From positions 1-25,113 of the forward strand of contig CATPBD010000111.1 in NCBI GenBank assembly GCA_955652265.1: 25,113 nucleotides of DNA. The letters are read 5' to 3'. Below are positions 22,621-25,113 of the stretch, in pieces; positions within the stretch are counted from its first letter, which is position 1; every line of letters begins with the position of its first letter. The notes beneath the pieces were generated by a model. The model was given only the letters and a program-made list of their open reading frames with translations, was not told where the DNA came from and did no database searches. This stretch comes from an uncultured Gemmatimonadaceae bacterium (GTDB lineage Bacteria > Gemmatimonadota > Gemmatimonadetes > Gemmatimonadales > Gemmatimonadaceae). Both the position numbers and the translations under genes were made by a program.

Positions 22621-24867
22621 ATGACGGCCAACTCGCGAAACACGGAGGAAGAGCTCGACTACCGGCCGTCGTATCTGGCGGCGGCGATAGCGTCGGCGCT
22701 GGTGTTCCTGCTCTATCTCGTCACGTTGGCTCCATCAACCGCGATGTGGGACACTAGCGAGTACATCGCCGCAGCGTACGACCTCGGAATCCCCCATCCG
22801 CCCGGCAATCCATTCTTCGTCATACTCGGTCGCTTCTTCGCGATACTGCCAATCGCGCCGAATGTCGCGATGCGGATCAACATTCTGGCCGCACTCTGCA
22901 GCGCGGGTGCGGCCGGGATGTGGTTCCTCATCACGGAGCGCGTGCTGGTGGGTTGGCTCCCCGAGCGCTGGCAGAGAATCGTCGGCGGCTCGCTCGCGGC
23001 TCTGATCGGCGCGACGGCGTTCACCGTCTGGGCGCAGTCGGTCGTCAACGAAAAAGTCTACACTGTTTCGCTGCTGGGGCTGGCACTGGTGTCGTGGCTC
23101 ATCGTTCGCTGGTGCGACGATCCGGACGGACCGAGAGCGGACAGGCTCCTCGTCCTCATCGCGTTCGTGAGCGGGTTGGGCTACGCGAACCACATGGCCG
23201 GCTTTCTCGCGCTGCCGGCGGTGGCCGTGGCCGTGATCATCCGCCGTCCTCGCACACTGATTCGGTGGAAGCTTCTGCTAGCGATAGCCGGAGCCCTCGC
23301 GCTCGGGATGACTCCATTTCTCATGCAACCTCTGCGCGCCGCACACTTCCCAGGTATCAACGAGGGTGAACCAACTGGCTGCGCGACGCGCATCGGAGTT
23401 GCCTGCACGTTCAGCAGTGCAACCTACGATCGCTTCATGTACAACTTCAATCGCGGTCAGTACGGCAAGCCCGCGCTCAGTGACAGACAAGCTCCTTTCA
23501 TCGCGCAGATCGAGATGTGGTGGCTGTACTTCCGGTGGCAGTGGCTCCGCGATCCCTTCAACAGCCATCAACCGTTTCAGAGAATGCTCGCTGTGCTCTT
23601 CCTGCTTTTGGGTGGGCTCGGCGGATACGTCCATTGGAAGCGCGATAGAAGATCGTTCTCGTACTTCGGCCCGTTGATGCTGACGGTGACGCTGGCGCTC
23701 ATTTATTACATGAATTTCAAGTACGGCGCGTCGCAGTCACCGGAGCTGAGCGACACGGTCGCGCGCGAGGTTCGAGACCGCGACTATTTCTACCTATGGA
23801 GCTTTTCCGCCTGGAGCGTCTGGGCCGCGCTCGGGCTGGTCTACGTGTGGGAGACGATTGCCGCGCTGATCGGGTCCGAAAAAGTTCGACTCGGAGCCGA
23901 GACCCTCGATCTGCCGCGCCCCAGGAGCTGGCTGCTCGCTACTCCAGTACTCGCCATCGCATTCGTTCCCCTTTTCGCCAACTGGAGATCCGCATCTCGC
24001 GCCGGTCAAACCGACACAGCCGACTTTGCGGAGGATCTCCTCAATTCCGTCGAGCCATACGGAATTCTGATCACGTCGGGCGACAACGACACCTTTCCGC
24101 TCTGGTACGCACAGGAAGTCGAGGGAATTCGACGCGATGTGATAGTCGCCTGTCTCTCGCTGCTCAGAACCGATTGGTACACGCGCCAATTGTTGCGACG
24201 CCCGATTTATGAATACGATTCAGTGCACGGGCCGGCGATCTATCGAGGGAAGATCTGGAAGAAGCCCAGCGGGCCGCCGCTCAAGCTGACGATGGATCAG
24301 GCTGACGCGGTGCCATCGGTAATCCAGCTCAGCGCGCCGCAGACCTTCCGGAAAGAAGGCACCGACATCGTTGCTACGATCAACCCCCGCAACTACGGAG
24401 ATTTCACCGGACTCGAGCGCGACGATCTTTTCGTCCTGTACATGATCCGCGACGGCTATCCAGAGCGCCCGTTCTTTTTCAGTCGCACCTCGGGCGGATA
24501 TCCGGAGGAAATGGGCTTCGCGCCGTACACGGTGACGGTCGGTCTTGCCCGAAAGCTGGTACCCAGGATCCCCAAGCCCGGAAACGGAATTGTCTCCACC
24601 GCGGGCGAAGGCTGGTTCGACGCACTGACAACGCGCGCATTGTGGGAAACGGTATTCAAGGCTCCCGCGTCATTAGCTAAGCGGGATCTGTGGGTCGATC
24701 GGCCGTCTGCCGGCATTCCCTATCTTTACGTGAGAACCGGTCTCGAGCTCACTGCAGCGCTGGCGCAATTGGGCCTGAGCGACGAAGCCACGCGCATCCA
24801 CGCGCAAACGGAACGAATCGCGCGGGCGACACAGCTCGAAGATCTGTTAGCGAGTGGATCGAGATAG
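22621..24867 (+). CDS. DUF2723-family multi-pass membrane protein (GT-C-like glycosyltransferase fold)
   Basis: A 748-residue protein with a hydrophobic N-terminal two thirds (about eleven membrane segments) and a soluble C-terminal part. The first luminal loop (MWDTSEYIAAAYDLGIPHPPGNPF, two parts of the DUF2723 signature) is where GT-C transferases keep an acidic catalytic residue, here Asp or Glu. The second signature is SGDNDTFPLWYAQEVEGI (near 480-500), then a region with Tyr/Arg-rich segments and a C-terminal helical end. GT-C-type protein O-glycosyltransferases or lipid-linked sugar transferases are the likely class, but no activity is established. It is the last gene of the valS-started run. 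Its 3' end is 42 bp before the tRNA. Confidence 0.9.
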   Translation: MTANSRNTEEELDYRPSYLAAAIASALVFLLYLVTLAPSTAMWDTSEYIAAAYDLGIPHPPGNPFFVILGRFFAILPIAPNVAMRINILAALCSAGAAGMWFLITERVLVGWLPERWQRIVGGSLAALIGATAFTVWAQSVVNEKVYTVSLLGLALVSWLIVRWCDDPDGPRADRLLVLIAFVSGLGYANHMAGFLALPAVAVAVIIRRPRTLIRWKLLLAIAGALALGMTPFLMQPLRAAHFPGINEGEPTGCATRIGVACTFSSATYDRFMYNFNRGQYGKPALSDRQAPFIAQIEMWWLYFRWQWLRDPFNSHQPFQRMLAVLFLLLGGLGGYVHWKRDRRSFSYFGPLMLTVTLALIYYMNFKYGASQSPELSDTVAREVRDRDYFYLWSFSAWSVWAALGLVYVWETIAALIGSEKVRLGAETLDLPRPRSWLLATPVLAIAFVPLFANWRSASRAGQTDTADFAEDLLNSVEPYGILITSGDNDTFPLWYAQEVEGIRRDVIVACLSLLRTDWYTRQLLRRPIYEYDSVHGPAIYRGKIWKKPSGPPLKLTMDQADAVPSVIQLSAPQTFRKEGTDIVATINPRNYGDFTGLERDDLFVLYMIRDGYPERPFFFSRTSGGYPEEMGFAPYTVTVGLARKLVPRIPKPGNGIVSTAGEGWFDALTTRALWETVFKAPASLAKRDLWVDRPSAGIPYLYVRTGLELTAALAQLGLSDEATRIHAQTERIARATQLEDLLASGSR

Positions 24868-24871
24868 CGCG

Positions 24872-24900
24872 TTGCCCGTGTAGTTGGCCGCTCTTATCTT
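24872..24900 (+). promoter_or_regulatory. Candidate sigma-70 promoter for tRNA-Ser
   Basis: TTGCCC (24872-24877) and TATCTT (24895-24900) are 17 bp apart. Each matches 4 of 6 consensus bases. Transcription would start around 24907, a few bases ahead of the mature tRNA 5' end at 24910. This would give the tRNA independent expression from the operon upstream. Confidence 0.5.
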
Positions 24901-24909
24901 GAGAGTTCT

Positions 24910-24992
24910 GGAGGGTTGGCATAAGGGCTATTGCACCAGTCTTGAAAACTGGCGCCCGCAATGGCTTTGGGGTTCGAATCCCTCACCCTCCG
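24910..24992 (+). tRNA. tRNA-Ser(UGA)
   Basis: Acceptor arms GGAGGGT (24910-24916) and ACCCTCC (24985-24991) pair over 7 bp, with discriminator G at 24992, usual for serine. The anticodon stem CCAGT/ACTGG (24936-24940 and 24948-24952) encloses CTTGAAA, giving anticodon TGA for UCA codons. The T loop is TTCGAAT (24973-24979). A long variable arm between 24953 and 24967 confirms a class II tRNA. No CCA is encoded. The outer T-stem pair is T/C, a mismatch. The length is 83 nt. It is not selC, whose anticodon is TCA and acceptor arm is longer. Confidence 0.95.
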
Positions 24993-25002
24993 TCGACTAC
25001 TC

Positions 25003-25037
25003 GCGAGAGCTACCCGACCAACATCGGTAGCTCTCGC
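25003..25037. terminator. 12-bp hairpin between tRNA-Ser and the minus-strand tail
   Basis: A perfect 12-bp inverted repeat (GCGAGAGCTACC at 25003-25014 and its complement at 25026-25037) encloses an 11-nt loop. It lies 10 nt after the tRNA and 18 nt from the predicted stop of a minus-strand gene. There is no T run on either side, so it may end both transcripts only weakly or need Rho. Confidence 0.5.
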
Positions 25038-25055
25038 TTCGCTCCCCAAAATGCT

Positions 25056-25113
25056 TTACTGCCCGGGGGCTTTGGGTGCGGGCCCGAGCCGCGCCAGTCT
25101 CGCCTTCATCGTG
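25056..25113 (-). CDS. Possible 3' end of a minus-strand gene (cut by window edge)
   Basis: The minus strand is open from the window edge to TAA at 25056-25058, giving the C-terminal residues TMKARLARLGPAPKAPGQ. The basic, Pro/Ala-rich ending is typical of a protein tail in this GC-rich genome, and a hairpin follows the stop. Eighteen residues are too few to name a family, and chance is possible. Confidence 0.3.
   Translation of the reverse strand, partial: TMKARLARLGPAPKAPGQ

Noticed and set aside
24910..24992. tRNA-Ser considered as selC because selA is present
   Set aside because: The anticodon is TGA (reading UCA), not TCA (reading UGA), and the acceptor stem is 7 bp as in a normal tRNA-Ser.
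1..25113. CRISPR arrays, insertion sequences, phage or toxin-antitoxin genes
   Set aside because: No regularly spaced repeats, transposase, integrase or small antitoxin pairs were seen on either strand.

Overview
The window is a gene-dense stretch of a GC-rich bacterial chromosome, with no intergenic gap above about 190 bp. The gene families and their order (a DUF2723 membrane protein directly after purH, many small lipoproteins, several DinB proteins, selA beside purine genes) fit Gemmatimonadota best. That assignment is inference from gene content, since there is no rRNA or marker comparison here. I see no phage genes, insertion sequences, CRISPR array or plasmid functions. The region reads as ordinary chromosome with housekeeping and metabolic genes.

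Layout. Positions 1-2043 hold a minus-strand run: a sarcosine/N-methyl amino acid oxidase, a DinB-fold protein and a lipase-maturation-factor-like membrane protein cut by the window edge. Diverging from it, 2098-5381 is a tight plus-strand run: a tyrosine-phosphatase-like protein, a SnoaL-like protein, a SAM O-methyltransferase, a second DinB protein, a small membrane protein and a short-chain dehydrogenase. It ends at a strong GC hairpin. Next come single genes on the plus strand (5481-9842): two lipoproteins around a DedA membrane protein, a secreted GH51 arabinofuranosidase and a zinc-ribbon protein. A minus-strand ring-cleaving-dioxygenase-like gene (9853-10812) and a plus-strand lipoprotein with a duplicated start region (11002-11559) follow.

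The second half is mainly translation and purine metabolism. thrS (minus) diverges from a YtxH/BON-like membrane protein at 13491/13580. From 14606 to 24867 seven plus-strand genes follow with overlaps or gaps of at most 8 nt: valS, an Ig-like lipoprotein, selA, a GmhB-type HAD phosphatase, purN, purH and a large DUF2723 membrane protein. They look like one transcription unit of about 10 kb. It ends before a tRNA-Ser(UGA) gene with its own likely promoter, and the tail of a minus-strand gene may enter at the right edge.

How the genes fit together: valS, thrS and tRNA-Ser serve translation. selA makes Sec-tRNA(Sec), so the organism should make selenoproteins, although selB, selC and selD are not in the window. 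purN and purH carry out one early and the two last steps of IMP synthesis. The most unusual sequence details are an 11-bp tandem duplication over a start codon, a 71-nt imperfect stem-loop ahead of valS, overlapping divergent promoter elements between thrS and the BON gene, and several genes without a Shine-Dalgarno sequence that may be leaderless. I did not find a convincing new multi-gene system.
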